DNA from: Centropus unirufus
Lineage: Eukaryota; Chordata; Aves; Cuculiformes; Centropidae
Assembly: GCA_013397695.1 (NCBI GenBank)
Contig: VYZI01000170.1
Location: forward strand, 1,497,756-1,561,755
DNA length: 64,000 nucleotides
Direction of reading: 5' to 3'
Part shown: positions 29,501 to 39,579 of the stretch, piece by piece
Position numbering within the stretch: position 1 is the stretch's first letter
Layout: every line of letters starts with the position of its first letter
The notes under the pieces: generated by a model
What the model saw: only the letters and a program-made list of their open reading frames with translations
Told to the model about the DNA's origin: nothing
Databases searched by the model: none
Translations under genes and position numbers: made by a program

Positions 29501-30403
29501 TGGAACGGAGGAATATGGCTTGGGTGGCCCCTTTTAAGGGAATCTTGTGGCAAACCGGGGATGATTCATGGGATGATTTCTGCCCTGCTTATCATAGGAA
29601 CTGCCCAGGGACTATGAATAGCCCTGGCAGCACTGGCATTCTTTTGCTGCCTTACAGAAGAAACGCTTCCAGGGTCACGTAGAAGAGGTCTGCGGATTGG
29701 TTTTGTTTATTTATTGAAGGCTTACTCCCTGATGGATGGGTATTGGGTTTCATTTCAGAGAATATAGGCATTTTTCTGCTTCATCGTGTTGTAATTTATG
29801 TTCTGATGTAATATACATTCTGCATAAGCCAGATTTGCTGGCTGAGTATCTCCCACTCTGTGAGCTGAAGGTTTTGGCTTCAAACACCGCAGCCCCAGCC
29901 CCTGTAAGCAGAGGATGCTGGTGCCCCGTGCTCTGGGCTAAGTGTAGGTATTTAAGGGTCAGCTTTGCACTGGGCTCTGGAGCGATGCTGCAAGACAGTG
30001 TGGGCAAGCAGGAATTGGGCATTCCGTGGTGGAGCCATGGGTGGCAGCTTTGGGCTGGCTGGGATGGGAACCTACAACAACACCCTGGCGTGCCCTTGCA
30101 TGCCACTTCCCTTTAGTGACTCCGTCTGAGGACGCAGGAAAAGCTGTTTATGCTCATTGTTTCTCCACCTCACCCAAGCTCTCCCCATCTCTCACCAGGG
30201 GCACGATCGTCAAAGCTCGAGACAAGCTCTACCACCCCGAGTGCTTCATGTGCGACGACTGCGGCCTCAACCTGAAGCAGAGAGGGTATTTCTTCATTGA
30301 AGAGCAGCTGTACTGCGAGACGCACGCCAAGGAGAGGGTTAAGCCCCCCGAGGGATATGACGTGGTGGCTGTTTATCCGAATGCTAAAGTTGAACTTGTC
30401 TAA
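2448..30403 (+). CDS. PDLIM4: PDLIM4 (RIL), PDZ and LIM domain protein 4; 5'-partial, six exons in window
   Basis: The coding sequence joins 2448-2599, 10117-10201, 23562-23740, 26070-26227, 29242-29362 and 30199-30403. All introns are GT-AG, phases are consistent, and the result is 299 residues plus TAA. The order is the rest of an N-terminal PDZ domain, a linker with the conserved block SGSFRYLQGMLEAGE, and one C-terminal LIM domain followed by the family tail YDVVAVYPNAKVELV. Zinc ligands, numbered from the first residue visible here, are C224, C227, H244, C247, C250, C253, C271 and H274. Human PDLIM4 has 330 residues, so about 31 are missing; they belong to exon 1 left of the window. From family knowledge, the protein is an actin/alpha-actinin-associated cytoskeletal adaptor. 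The alternatives PDLIM1 and PDLIM3 fit less well, given the C-terminal sequence and the OCTN neighbour. Confidence 0.96.
2600..10116 (+). other. PDLIM4: PDLIM4 intron 2
   Basis: This intron of about 7.5 kb holds a T-rich tract near 2790-2820 and two T23 runs at 8158-8180 and 8218-8240. No coding exon, RNA gene or recognisable transposon was seen. It ends in a T-rich tract and the acceptor TTGCAG. Confidence 0.8.
8158..8240 (+). repeat. Paired poly-T tracts (T23 and T23)
   Basis: There are two uninterrupted runs of 23 T each, starting exactly 60 nt apart and separated by 37 nt of ordinary sequence. They are simple repeats within PDLIM4 intron 2. Homopolymer lengths in an assembly are uncertain. 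Confidence 0.9.
10117..10201 (+). CDS. PDLIM4: PDLIM4 exon 3: linker after PDZ
   Basis: This 85-nt exon has acceptor TTGCAG and donor GCGCAG|GTACAG. Its first base completes the split Arg codon. It encodes a linker containing EDGKAQAYRINIDPEAQ, matching the family pattern (human has a KAQAHRIHIDPE-like segment from memory). It ends in phase 0. Confidence 0.94.
10202..23561 (+). other. PDLIM4: PDLIM4 intron 3 (about 13.4 kb, longest in the window)
   Basis: I saw no exon, RNA gene or recognisable transposon here. Small landmarks are imperfect repeats of a GGATATGCT unit around 17102-17150, a direct repeat of ACTTAAGGGA near 19152, and two A-runs at 18547-18560 and 18607-18619. The intron ends in a T10-containing pyrimidine tract before the acceptor TTCCAG. 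Confidence 0.75.
18547..18619 (+). repeat. Paired poly-A tracts (A14 and A13)
   Basis: There are two A-runs with starts 60 nt apart in PDLIM4 intron 3. The sequence between them does not resemble, in either orientation, the sequence between the T-runs at 8158-8240. They are simple repeats. Confidence 0.85.
23562..23740 (+). CDS. PDLIM4: PDLIM4 exon 4: proline/asparagine-rich linker
   Basis: This 179-nt exon has acceptor TCTTCCAG and donor CAGAG|GTAGGA. It encodes 59 residues plus two bases of a Ser codon. The composition is polar and low in structure, rich in N, Q, S, P and G, and it ends with SALPGQLSGLHITPAQ, which corresponds to the human segment ATLPAQMSTLHVSP. This is probably a flexible linker between the PDZ and LIM modules. 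Confidence 0.93.
23741..26069 (+). other. PDLIM4: PDLIM4 intron 4
   Basis: This 2.3-kb GT-AG intron ends with TTTAAAACAG. T-rich patches near 25035-25095 are the only notable feature. No exon, RNA gene or transposon was recognised. Confidence 0.8.
26070..26227 (+). CDS. PDLIM4: PDLIM4 exon 5: conserved pre-LIM linker motif
   Basis: This 158-nt exon has acceptor AAAACAG and donor GAACG|GTAAGG. It encodes SDVYKMLQDYEK and then PKQSGSFRYLQGMLEAGEN. The SGSFRYLQGMLEAGE block is nearly invariant in PDLIM1/3/4 proteins and is strong evidence for the family. It lies upstream of the LIM domain in the region of alpha-actinin-associated protein linkers. The exon ends one base into a Gly codon. Confidence 0.96.
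26228..29241 (+). other. PDLIM4: PDLIM4 intron 5
   Basis: This 3.0-kb GT-AG intron has the acceptor CTTGGCAG. A pyrimidine-rich stretch lies around 28447-28482. I recognised no exon, RNA or transposon. A 205-codon open frame on the minus strand (28479-29096) matches nothing I know. Confidence 0.8.
29242..29362 (+). CDS. PDLIM4: PDLIM4 exon 6: first half of LIM zinc finger 1
   Basis: This 121-nt exon has acceptor TTGGCAG and donor CATCGT|GTAAGT. It encodes the basic approach segment and the first LIM cysteine pair in LPECTRCGNGIV. The intron interrupts the LIM domain right after GIV, as in the human gene order of residues. Human PDLIM4 has a known isoform lacking this region (family knowledge). 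Whether birds skip it cannot be judged here, and skipping the 121-nt exon alone would shift the frame. Confidence 0.95.
29363..30198 (+). other. PDLIM4: PDLIM4 intron 6
   Basis: This 836-nt GT-AG intron has a clear polypyrimidine tract and the acceptor CTCACCAG. Nothing else was recognised in it. Confidence 0.85.
30199..30403 (+). CDS. PDLIM4: PDLIM4 exon 7: LIM domain completion and C-terminus
   Basis: The exon starts after CTCACCAG and runs to TAA at 30401-30403. It encodes the remaining LIM ligands: the H-X2-C-X2-C-X2-C part in YHPECFMCDDC and the final C-X2-H in YCETH. It ends with the family C-terminus VVAVYPNAKVELV. Spacing is C-X2-C-X16-H-X2-C-X2-C-X2-C-X17-C-X2-H, a regular LIM pattern with no ligand missing. 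Confidence 0.97.
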
Positions 30404-32970
30404 ACCCAGGCTGTGCTCTGGAGAGGCCGGGCGGCCGCGCGCCCACCCACGTCCTCCCCGCCGGCTGCGCAATGTGGCTGTAATCAACCCCGATTACCAA
30501 AGCCCAAGTTAAAATGCCTTTTCTTAGATAAAACCGTTTACACTTGGGATCTCCAGGGGATGGTGTCGAAAGCATACGAGCAGGTTTTTTTCCCTTCTTT
30601 TTGACACTCTGCTTTTGGGTTGCTGTGTTGGGTTATTAGTCTGTGCCATAACCTTGTCCAAGACCTGTGTAAATATGGATTAATTCTCTACTTTATTTCA
30701 TATAATACCAATATTCTTTTTTTTTTTTTTTTTGTTGCCCCTCTCTTCGGAAAAAGCAAGGAAGCTGTTTGAAAAGCTCAAAGAAAATAAGGCACTTTAA
30801 CAAAAGAAGCTGACTTCTATACTCTCAGCTTAATCTCCTGCCCTCCGACTGCCCCACTGATTAAAAACCGACCCCCTGAGGAGTCTGGGACGTGGTACTG
30901 GTGGGTTGGGGTCCCCGGCTCAGCCCCATCCCAGAAGTGCTGAGGAAGGGCTGCCTCTTAAAGCAGTAATTGCTATGAAATTCCCTGGATCAGGCCACTG
31001 CAGTTTGAGGCTAACACAGACTGGTCCGAGTTCCCTGAGAGATCTCTCCACTGAGCGCGTTACGAGGCTATTTTTCTTCCTTCTTTCACTCCCAATTCAG
31101 TTGGTCTCTTATCTAATCACCCGAGCACACCTTTAAAGGACACTGAAATAGCATGGAGCCCACCTCAGCTATTCCCACCTCCCAAGCTCCTGCCCCAAAG
31201 CTGCCCTTGCTTTGGCCATTCTGACTCTTCCCCGGCTTTTGCTCTATTTTTTTTAACCCCTTTATTTCTAGATCCCCTGACTGCTTCCATCTGGGCCTGC
31301 CTTGCAGCAGGTGGTGATAAAATCCCTCCCAGTGCTTAGGAAGGAACCAGAGCAGCAATGAGCCCTAGTCTAGGGGCAGCAGCTTTGGGTTTATACCCAC
31401 CTCCCGAGGCTGTGCCTTGAGCCAGGTCCATCATCCAATTTATTTGACGGAGAAAAGTTTTTGAGGATCATGGGATGTTGCTTTGTTGGAGAACTGCTTT
31501 TTTTCCGTGTTAGTATTTGGAAGAGAGAGAGAGTTCAGTCACCCAGCTGCTGGATGCCACCGTATGGGGTGGTAGGAGCCGAGTGTTTGGCAGCATGGGG
31601 TTATTTCTGTGTTGTGACAGCCTCCTCCCTCCTCCTCATTTGAGAAAGGGAGGACATGCAGGAGAAAAAGAAAGGTCTGTGCTTGCTTCCCTTCTTTGGA
31701 AAAGGAGAATAAGAGATGGGGCAATGGCCAAAGTACTCCTTCCCCTTCTGGCTCCCCATAGCAAGGGTCTGAGGAATCTGTGACTGGAGGAGGGTCAGGA
31801 GCATTATCCAGGTTGGGGCTGGGCATGCGATTTCTTCCTGCAGAGGGAGTAAGGATTTTGGCATGTTGCAGGGCCACATGTAGACCTTTTCATGTGGTGC
31901 TTTATAGGGGTTTGAGCAGCTCCTGCTCTGTGCCCAGCAGCCTCCAAGGAGGGCTTGGGCAACCCAAGCGTGCATCCTGGCACGGTACCCTCCACTGCTC
32001 GAGGGATGCTGGCCATGCACGTTCCTGCCAGCAGCAGCACATCCACCTCCCCCTCCTTCTGCCGTTAGTGAAGTACAAGAAACACATGAAAAATTTTATA
32101 GCAGTGAGCCACGGTTTTCTTGTATTTGCATAGCCTTGCTGGCTGGGTTGGACCATCCCAAGGGGAATACTTGGGACAGCTGTAAATGATGAGGAGGCTT
32201 AGAATATTCAGGTGGAAAGCGTAACAACCCTTGTTTGCAGGCCTCTGCTTGGAGCTCCTTAGTTTGCCGTTCTCAGAAGCAGTTGTTTTGAATTCCCCTG
32301 TTAACCTCACACGTTTCTGGGCTGAGCTCCACCTGAAAGGTGCTTCCAGGCATCACCCAAACCCAGCTGTGAATCCAGCTTGGCTGAGCGATGGAAAACT
32401 ATGACACAAGTGGCGCTGGGCAGCTTTCCCATTTTCCATGGAGATAGCTGCAGTTGGGGCTGTGGCTCACTCTCTGCTGCTCTTGTCCCCTCTTCAAATC
32501 CATCTGTGGTTGTGCCCCATGGGGATGCCAGGCATCTTGCAGACCTAGCACATGGAGAGCCTTGGAAATTCTTTAATTGTTCCATTGCCCTCATTTTGAA
32601 CACCTGACTGCAGTGCTGGTGGAGCTTCCTTGGAGGTCTGACCCACCTGCTGCATCACTATAGCACTGGGAGGACTGGGCATGGGATTTTTCTTTTAATT
32701 TGAGACCAAGTTCCCCCAAATCAATTTTTCCACATGGTTATATTGTTATACCCTTTCCTAGGGATAAACAACTCATTTGATGCCCCCCAAGAAGCCTAAA
32801 GCTGGGGCTGCCTCATACAACCCCATCCTGGGGCACATCTTTCACATTATTGGATTTGCAGGAGCTGTGGGTGAGCCTCCTGTGTCGCTGGATAATGCTC
32901 TGTGACTCTGTCAACATGGGGAAGGAGGCTTTTGTATGAAATACAAAATAAAACTGTATTGTTGGTCTGA
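30404..32970 (+). other. PDLIM4: PDLIM4 3' UTR (probable extent)
   Basis: The untranslated sequence follows the stop codon without any splice signal that I can support. It contains a T15 run near 30719-30733. The first canonical AATAAA with a GT-rich downstream stretch is at 32947, so the transcript may run about 2.5 kb past the stop. The true end is inferred; earlier non-canonical sites are possible. Confidence 0.5.
32947..32952 (+). terminator. PDLIM4: Candidate PDLIM4 polyadenylation signal AATAAA
   Basis: A canonical hexamer is followed within 10-25 nt by the T/GT-rich sequence TGTATTGTTGGTCTGATGTC. It lies 2.5 kb after the PDLIM4 stop codon and before the intergenic CR1 fragment. Confidence 0.5.
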
Positions 32971-34059
32971 TGTCTCACGTTACTAAGCTCAGCCTTTGCC
33001 TGGCCCTGGCTCAGTCTCTCCTGCAGCCATATCCATGTGTGCAGGGGGGCCCTTGGCATCCAGGTAAGGAGGACGCGGGATAGCGTTGTGCATTGAGAAC
33101 CTTGTTTGAGGTTTGCCCTGTGTTTTAGTGGATTGTTGGGTGGGCTTTTTAACTCCTGAGACCTTCCAGGGACCCTGTGCCCTGCAAGGTGCAGAGATCA
33201 GAAGAGCCACTGTCTCTGCCACATGATCCAGCTCATCCCGCAATGGTCCAGGGTATCCAGCATCTATCCCTGTGCTTAAAGCCAATGGATTTATTAGCAG
33301 CGTTACCCAGCCACCACGCTGCTCCAGGGGTGCCTTCACCGGCTGCTGGCCAAGGCTCTCACCAGACCAGGAGCCACAGCTGGGCTGGGGATGTCACCTG
33401 CCCCAACACTGTGGGAGGGACCTGGGCTGGAAAACACTCTTCTCCTAATGGGTGATGTAAACCATGATTCAGCTGTAAGCAAACACCACTCCTGAAAATC
33501 CCCTTGCCAGGGTCCTGGCTGCAGCACTGCTCACACTTTTCCCCCAGGCACAGAGACGTGACACCACCACGGTGTCAAAAAATCCATCCCCAAAAGCCCT
33601 GTCCCATCCCATCATCGCTGACCCTCAAAGCACAGAAACCCACTGGCTGGAGGGGGTTAGTAGGGAAGGGATGGGATCGCTGGGGTTAGCAGCTCTAGGG
33701 CAAAGGGATCTTTGCTTATAGAGCTGGATCTTGGTAGGTCTGGTTTTAATAGCTGGTTGCTATTTGGTTCGCTGGGATGTGGGAAAGTCAGAAGTGATGC
33801 AAGTTTAGTGCCCCTAAAAGTTATTTAATCTACAAGGTTTCATTTGGAAAGTGATCATATATGGAAATCATTGCTCTTATGTGTCTAAAATATTTAACAA
33901 ACCTCCTAAAGATCCACATGTGGCATGAAAGATTTTCATACAGTTTGAGTCTGTGTAACTCCTTGTCTAAATGTATTCAAATAATTAGGGATTTTTTCCA
34001 TGCACACACGTGTCAGCCGGGCCCCTCTGCCCTGGCTGCTCCTGCTGTGAGGCCACAGG

Positions 34060-34206
34060 GATGGCCCATCCACACCCTGGAGGTGTTCAAGGCCAGGTTG
34101 GATGGGGCTTGGAGCCCCTGATCCATGGGAGGTGTCCCTGCTCGTGGAAGGGGGTGGGACTGGATGGGCTTAGGGGTCCCTTCCAGCCCAAACCATTCCA
34201 TGATTC
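34060..34206 (+). mobile_element. CR1-type LINE 3' fragment
   Basis: The sequence contains the typical avian CR1 3' end: GGTGTTCAAGGCCAGGTTGG, then GGGACTGGATGGGCTT, then a CCAAACCATTCCATGATT terminus. It is severely 5'-truncated, as is usual for CR1, and carries no open reading frame of its own. The left edge is approximate. Confidence 0.88.
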
Positions 34207-35099
34207 AGCCCCAAGGCTGAGCGCTGCAGGGCAGTCCCTGGGTGCGGGACTGGAAGGGGGGGCATGGGGCGCTGGGCCCCTCACTGTCCCTGTGGCAAAA
34301 AAAAACTCTGCCCTGCCCAGCCCCAGGAGCCTCCTCTGGGCTCCTTGTTGCTTTGGAAAAAAAAATGACACATAAGATCAAACACGACGAAGGGCACCAT
34401 TTATTAACTAAATGAGGTGGGACCGGTGCCAACCTGATTCAAGTTCTAATTGTTTAACTTTTTCCATGTATCATCATTATATTTTCCTACTTAGCTGGGC
34501 ATTATTTCCACCACCACACCCCCTTTCTTCTGCTGCTTTTGTTTGGAGTTGTTTAACTTTGCTTTTGTTGCTGGATGGCTGCCCCAGGGACCTTAAAAAA
34601 ATCAGAGCTGGTCCATTTGTATTGGGATAAAAGTCCTTGTGCCATGGGAGGGGGAGCAGAAAGAAAGAGGCCTTTTGGAAAAGTTCCCTCTCCTCCTGTT
34701 TTCATGTGTGAAAGAGGCTATTTTAATTACTTCAGGGAAAAAAATATTCCCCACGCATATAATAAAGCAGACAAAACTGCTCCTAGCTGTAAGGGCATTT
34801 GTCTGCAATTTATTTTGCCTCTTTTTCTCCCCGGGAAAGCAGAGGAGGGCTCCCCCTCCCTGAGCTTCCCCAGCCCAGGAGCTGCTTCTTGCATGGGGAC
34901 ATTTAACTATTTTGCAGTTTTCCCTGATCCTAAAGCAATTCCGTAGTGCAGGGAGGGCCTGGGCTGCGGCCAGCGCGGCTGCTTTGGGCCCTTGATGGGC
35001 GCTCGTTTGATGTGCAGAGACACGGCTCCAGCGTGCTTCGGGCTTTATTAATGAAATCAACCACTTTTCTTGGAGGAAAAGCCTTCGTTCTTCAATCCC

Positions 35100-35830
35100 A
35101 AATCCGCAGGGTGCTGGGAGGCCGGTGGCCAGTGTCTGTCCCTCCTGAGCTGACCGACCTAGAGGCAAGCTGCTGGCGCTGAGGGATGCTGAGCAGCATC
35201 GTTGGAAAATCCAGCTGGAGGGGACCTCAGGAGGCCACCTGGCTCCTGCCCCCGAGCCGGGGGGAGGGTAATCCAGCCTCAGGGTGCTCCCAGCTCCCCA
35301 GGCAGTGCGTGCGGGGGGGTGGACGGGATGAGAAGGGGGTGCGCCATGTGGACTGGGTGGGATGCGTGGGGTGGACAGGGGTGACCGGGGGTGCCTGGGA
35401 TTCACGGGGCTGGATACAAACCAGGGGATGCGGGAGGTGCCTGTCTCCGGCACCATCTAGTGATGGAAAGCGAAATACCGCGCAGGATCCCGCAGGAAGC
35501 TGCGCTGCGAGGATTCCCGGCGCCCTGGGGTGGGTCTGGAGCGGGCACAGCCCGGGCCGCTCGGAACCCTCTGCCAAGGGGCTTCAAGAGCCGCGGCCGC
35601 GGGTTGGAGCCCGGCCCCGTGCTGCCAGGCATCCCAGCTGCTCTCCGGAGAGATCCCTGCCTTCTCCTTGCTCCCAGGAAGCCCTGATCCACATCGCCGT
35701 GCCCTGACCCAAAGGCTTTGGGCAGAAAGCAAGGCGGGTGGTGCTGCCCCAAGGCACGGGGGATGCTCCGCAGGGCACCTCGGTGCATCTCCTCCTCCTC
35801 TTGCCCCTCCGGAGGGACATTTGCACCAGG
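35100..35830. other. GC-rich, CpG-rich patch upstream of SLC22A4
   Basis: CpG is dense between about 35420 and 35640, with clusters such as CCGCGCAGG, GGCGCCC and GCCGCGGCCGCGG. A G-rich stretch with repeated GGGTGG/GGGGTG lies at 35310-35400. The patch is 3.4-4 kb upstream of the SLC22A4 start. It could be a distal regulatory island or simply GC-rich intergenic DNA; no TATA box or exon was recognised. Confidence 0.5.
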
Positions 35831-37980
35831 TAAAATCACTTAAGCCCTTCGTGAGCTGTGGATAGTCTTGGGAAAGCTGACTCCACCTCAGTAGGTGTTT
35901 TCTGAGGGGTTTTTGTCCCAAATCCTCATGCTCACGCATGTCTGGCACCTCGTCCTTCTCTTTCATGTGATTCCTCCCACATATTCCTTGCCTGAAAAAT
36001 AATCACAGAGTAGTGGTCTGCTCAGCGCTGCTTAGGAGGAGAAAAGCGCACACACCACTACCCTTAAAATCTCCAAGTCCTGTAAATTAATACGTTTTCA
36101 AGATAACATTGCCCAGGGCAGCTTTCTGTCCTGCTCCATGGCTCCGTGCAGTCACATTGTGAGACAGCAGCAAGGCTGAAAGGAGCCAAGAGCCCTTCCA
36201 AAAGCTGCCAGAGATCGCTTTTTTGCTGATGCCATGCATCCAGTGGGATGTTACCCTGATGGGCTGCACTCCAGGGCAGGGAGCAAGCGGGCAGGAGCGT
36301 CAATCCAGGGCTTTGGGCAGAGCACGGCCGTAGCATACGCCAGCCGGGTGGCACACATGCTCTGGTACCTGGGCATGGAGCCCCTTGGAAGACGCTCTGC
36401 AGGGTCAGCAGACACTCGCGGAATGGATTGTGCCTTGCCCTGTGGATAAGCAAGCTTCCACATGATCCAAGTGCTGTGCAAACTGTGCGGAATTACAAAA
36501 CTCTGAATGGCCACGTGTTTTCCTAAGTGCCAGCTCTTGAGATGGCTGCAGGGAGGTGGACGCAGTGCTCTCACCAGGGATCCTCTTGCCTGGGCAGAAG
36601 AGGGAGAGCAGAACCACTGTGAGCAGTCACCACTCTCACCAGGAGCAGACCAGGAGCTCAGGAGGTGGCAGTGCCAGGTGCTAATGTCACACAGGGTATG
36701 GTGTGACCACACATGAGCAGGGGCCAGGCTGCTCCACGGCCACTGGGCAGCCTGCAGCATCATAGCCCTTCAGTGCTGCCCCCTCAGCCAGCCCCACCTG
36801 AGCGGTTCAGACCGTGTTAGAGAATCTGTGCACACAAACCCAGAACGTTTGCATGAGAGGTGGTTTCCCAGCCGCCAAAGATGCGCTCCCTCTCCCCCTC
36901 CGACCGAGGTGCTCGCCTTTGCTCTGCTGGCTCCTCAGCATCTGAGTTCACTCTGCAGGAAACTCCCCAGCCTCATTTCCCACACGCTGCTCTTCATCCA
37001 AGGGCTGAAAATGTGTTTGAGAAGGCCGTAGAGAAATGCACCAGCTGCTTTTAGAGGGGTCATATGGGAGATCTAGAACTGGTCCTTCCCCTACAGTGAG
37101 TTTGCTCTGCAACTGCTTGAGCCATTTACTCGTCACTAATTCCATGTGGTTTTCATAAGCTCTGTGCTTATGGGTGTGTTGATGAGAAGTGGGGTTTGCC
37201 ATGTGGCAAACCCAACAAGGGCTGGCAGGAGAGCGGCATCGCTCTGGGCTAAAGTCACTGTGTAGTAGCTGTGGTGCTGGGGCAGAGCCGGCTAGAAGGT
37301 GAGGTGCTTCTGCAACTGCTGATTTATGTAGATATAAGAGAAAGCCCCATGGCGTTTTCATGTTAAACACTTTGTATTTATAAAATATTAAGGATTCACC
37401 TGCAAACCAGATAAACCTACCTCGTATGTGTCTACTGCTTACTTTTGATGCGCTAAATTTGCAGTCTCACCACAGTTATTTATGAGCACTGCAAATTATT
37501 GCTCTGTAAACCATTAGTGTTGGCTGAATAAGTATTAAGATTGCGTTAACTTTAATCCTTCAGACAATACACTCCCAATTCCTTTCTTCCCTGTGGGAGC
37601 AGGCATGTGTTGCCTGTCTTTGCTGTGGTTCTTGCCCAGCCCCGAGGCAGGGCAGGGCAGACCGACGGCTGCTGCTGATCTGCACAAACCGCCCCCTCCC
37701 CGGCTCCCTCCGCTCTTATCACCGGGCTCAGTCCTGGCATCCAGCTGCCAGCTCCAGCCTCTCTCCAGGCAGGAGGTATCGACCCCTTCCCCCTGCGCTG
37801 CCTGCCGTCGGCTCTCCATCCCTAATCTCAAGCAGCAGCGGATCCTTGCCTGGCCTGGATAAATGCTGCCATCTGCTTCCCCTCCCCAGGCACTGCTGCA
37901 GCGATCGCTCCCTGGCCCCTGCCTCTGCATTCCCACATAGCCACGTTTCCCTCTGGTTATCCCTGATGGAGAGATGCTGT

Positions 37981-37995
37981 CCTAACCCTAACCCT
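37981..37995 (-). repeat. Short telomere-like repeat (2.5 units of CCCTAA)
   Basis: A 15-nt perfect run of the vertebrate telomere unit lies on the C-rich strand. It is too short to call an interstitial telomere with certainty. Confidence 0.4.
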
Positions 37996-38772
37996 CACCC
38001 GCTGCCCGCGCAGCTCCCTCAGCCCTGCATGGCCAGACTGTCCCGGTCCCAAGGGAGGGAGTCCTTGGCTGTGCCTCTTTAAACCCCGCGGTGTTTCGGA
38101 GTGCCCCGTGAGTTATTTCAGAAGGTGACAGCGCTGCTCAGGTCTCTCAAATGGCTTTGCCAGCTGTCTCCGTATCTTCCTCCAGGCAAAGCCAGGAATC
38201 ACGTGCAGAGCAACGATACATAGCAGATAGGAATCCGGAATATAAAAAGCTCCTCTCCTGGGGGCAGAGCTGTGACAAGCTCCTTCCGAGCAGGCACTGC
38301 TGACCTTGTCTGCTGTGTGAACATTCCTGGGCTGCAGACAATGATGGATTTTCAGGGGCTGGGAGCACATTTGATTTCCAAAGCTGTGCCTGATGCTTAT
38401 TTTTCCCCATCCCAGCGCCTAGAGGGGCTCGCATCCCTGCTGCCCCCGGCTCTGCCGGCGTCTCACGGGCTGCTGGGGGCAGCGACCCTCGCTCCTACCG
38501 CCCCCTCCCTCTCCAGCTCTCGGCTTGATCCGTAGCTGCTCCCGTTCCTATCCATTCCCTATCCCTTTCCTATTCCCGTGGCTTTCGGCTCCCCCTGCTC
38601 CCGCAGAGCGCGCTGTGCGATGCCATTCGCTCCCCCCGCAGCAGCGTTACAGGGGGAGACCTGGGCCGGGTTCCAGGGGGGCTGCGGTCGGGGAGGGCTC
38701 GGGCGGCGGGGCTGACCCCCTGCTCCCAGCCGTCCCACCCGGGACCGGCTTAGTCTCTCCCGCCGCGGGGCC

Positions 38773-39040
38773 CGACATTAATCCTGGAAATATTCTCCGT
38801 GCGAAAATGGAAAACGCTTCTCTGGGAAAGCTCCGAGGGAAACGCAGGTGAGGAGGGGGAGGGTGCCGGGGATGCTGCGGGGCAGAGAGGCTGGAATCAT
38901 CCCCCATCGAGCCTGAGATAAATCTGGAAAACACTCTCCATGCAAAAATGGAAAACGCTTCCTTGGTAAAGCTCCGGGGCGGCTGCGCGGAAAACGCAGG
39001 TGCAGAGCGGGAGGGCAGCGGGGATGCTACAGGGAAGGCA
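38773..39040 (+). repeat. Diverged tandem duplication inside the SLC22A4 promoter island
   Basis: Two similar blocks (about 38773-38890 and 38911-39040) share CTGGAAA, a (C/T)TCTCC(G/A)TGC element, AAAATGGAAAACGCTTC, AAAGCTCCG(A/G)GG and ACGCAGGTG in the same order. The aligned ATGs at 38807 and 38948 are 141 nt apart. Block 1 ends in a consensus-like splice donor, CGCAG|GTGAGG (GT at 38848), and block 2 in the weaker CGCAG|GTGCAG. Short repeats of CGGGGATGCT follow each. The function is unknown. Confidence 0.8.
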
Positions 39041-39186
39041 CCGGGGATGCTCTGGGGCGGAGGGGCCGGGGCTGGCAGCATCCCCCCGCCTCCCCACCGC
39101 CCCCTCCGCCCCCGCGGGGGCCGGGCCGGGGCGGAGCCGCCGCGCGGTGCCCGCGGTGCGCGCAGAAGCCGCGCAGAGACCGCGCG

Positions 39187-39579
39187 ATGCGCGACTACGA
39201 TGCGGCCACGGCCTTCCTGGGCGAGTGGGGCCGCTTCCAGCGCCTCGTCTTCTTCCTCCTCAGCGCCAGCATCGTCCCGAACGGCTTCAATGGGATGTCG
39301 GCCGTCTTCCTGGCCGGCACCCCCGAGCACCAGTGCGCCGTGCCCCGCGGCGCCAACCTGAGCGGCGAGTGGCGAGCGGTCAGCATCCCGCTGGAGCCGC
39401 GGGGCGGGCAGGCGGCCCCGAGCCGCTGCCGCCGCTACCGCCTGGCCGCGCTCGCCAACTTCTCGGCCCTGGGGCTGCGGCCGGGCTCGGACGTGGAGCT
39501 GGGAGCGCTGGAGCAGGAGCCGTGCCTGGACGGCTGGGAGTACAGCCGCGACGTGTACCGCTCCACCATCGTCACCGAG
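39187..39579 (+). CDS. SLC22A4: SLC22A4 exon 1: start, TM1 and large extracellular loop
   Basis: This exon encodes 131 codons, the same length as in human OCTN genes, with donor ACCGAG|GTGCGG. MRDYDAATAFLGEWGRFQRL leads into TM1 (about residues 21-42). The cysteine-containing loop follows, with sequons NLS (N57) and NFS (N91) and the conserved stretch LANFSALGL. GC content is very high, as expected inside the CpG island. The start is fixed by the family N-terminus. Confidence 0.96.

Larger units (their letters stand above)
32971..38439. other. Intergenic region between PDLIM4 and SLC22A4
   Basis: The region holds a CR1 fragment (34060-34206), a GC/CpG-rich patch (about 35100-35830), an isolated AATAAA in AT-rich sequence near 34761, and a short telomere-like CCTAACCCTAACCCT (37981-37995). 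A 284-codon minus-strand open frame (34602-35456) spans AT-rich and GC-rich DNA and resembles no protein I know. No gene is supported. Confidence 0.7.

Noticed and set aside
35200..35260. Possible CR1 fragment (GGAGGGGACCTCAGGAGGCCACCTGGCTC)
   Set aside because: It vaguely resembles a CR1 3' segment, but the conserved terminus and flanks are missing, so it could be chance in GC-rich DNA.
38647..39330. 227-codon minus-strand open frame across the SLC22A4 promoter and exon 1
   Set aside because: It is antisense to a confirmed exon within a CpG island, and its internal repetition comes from the duplicated block.
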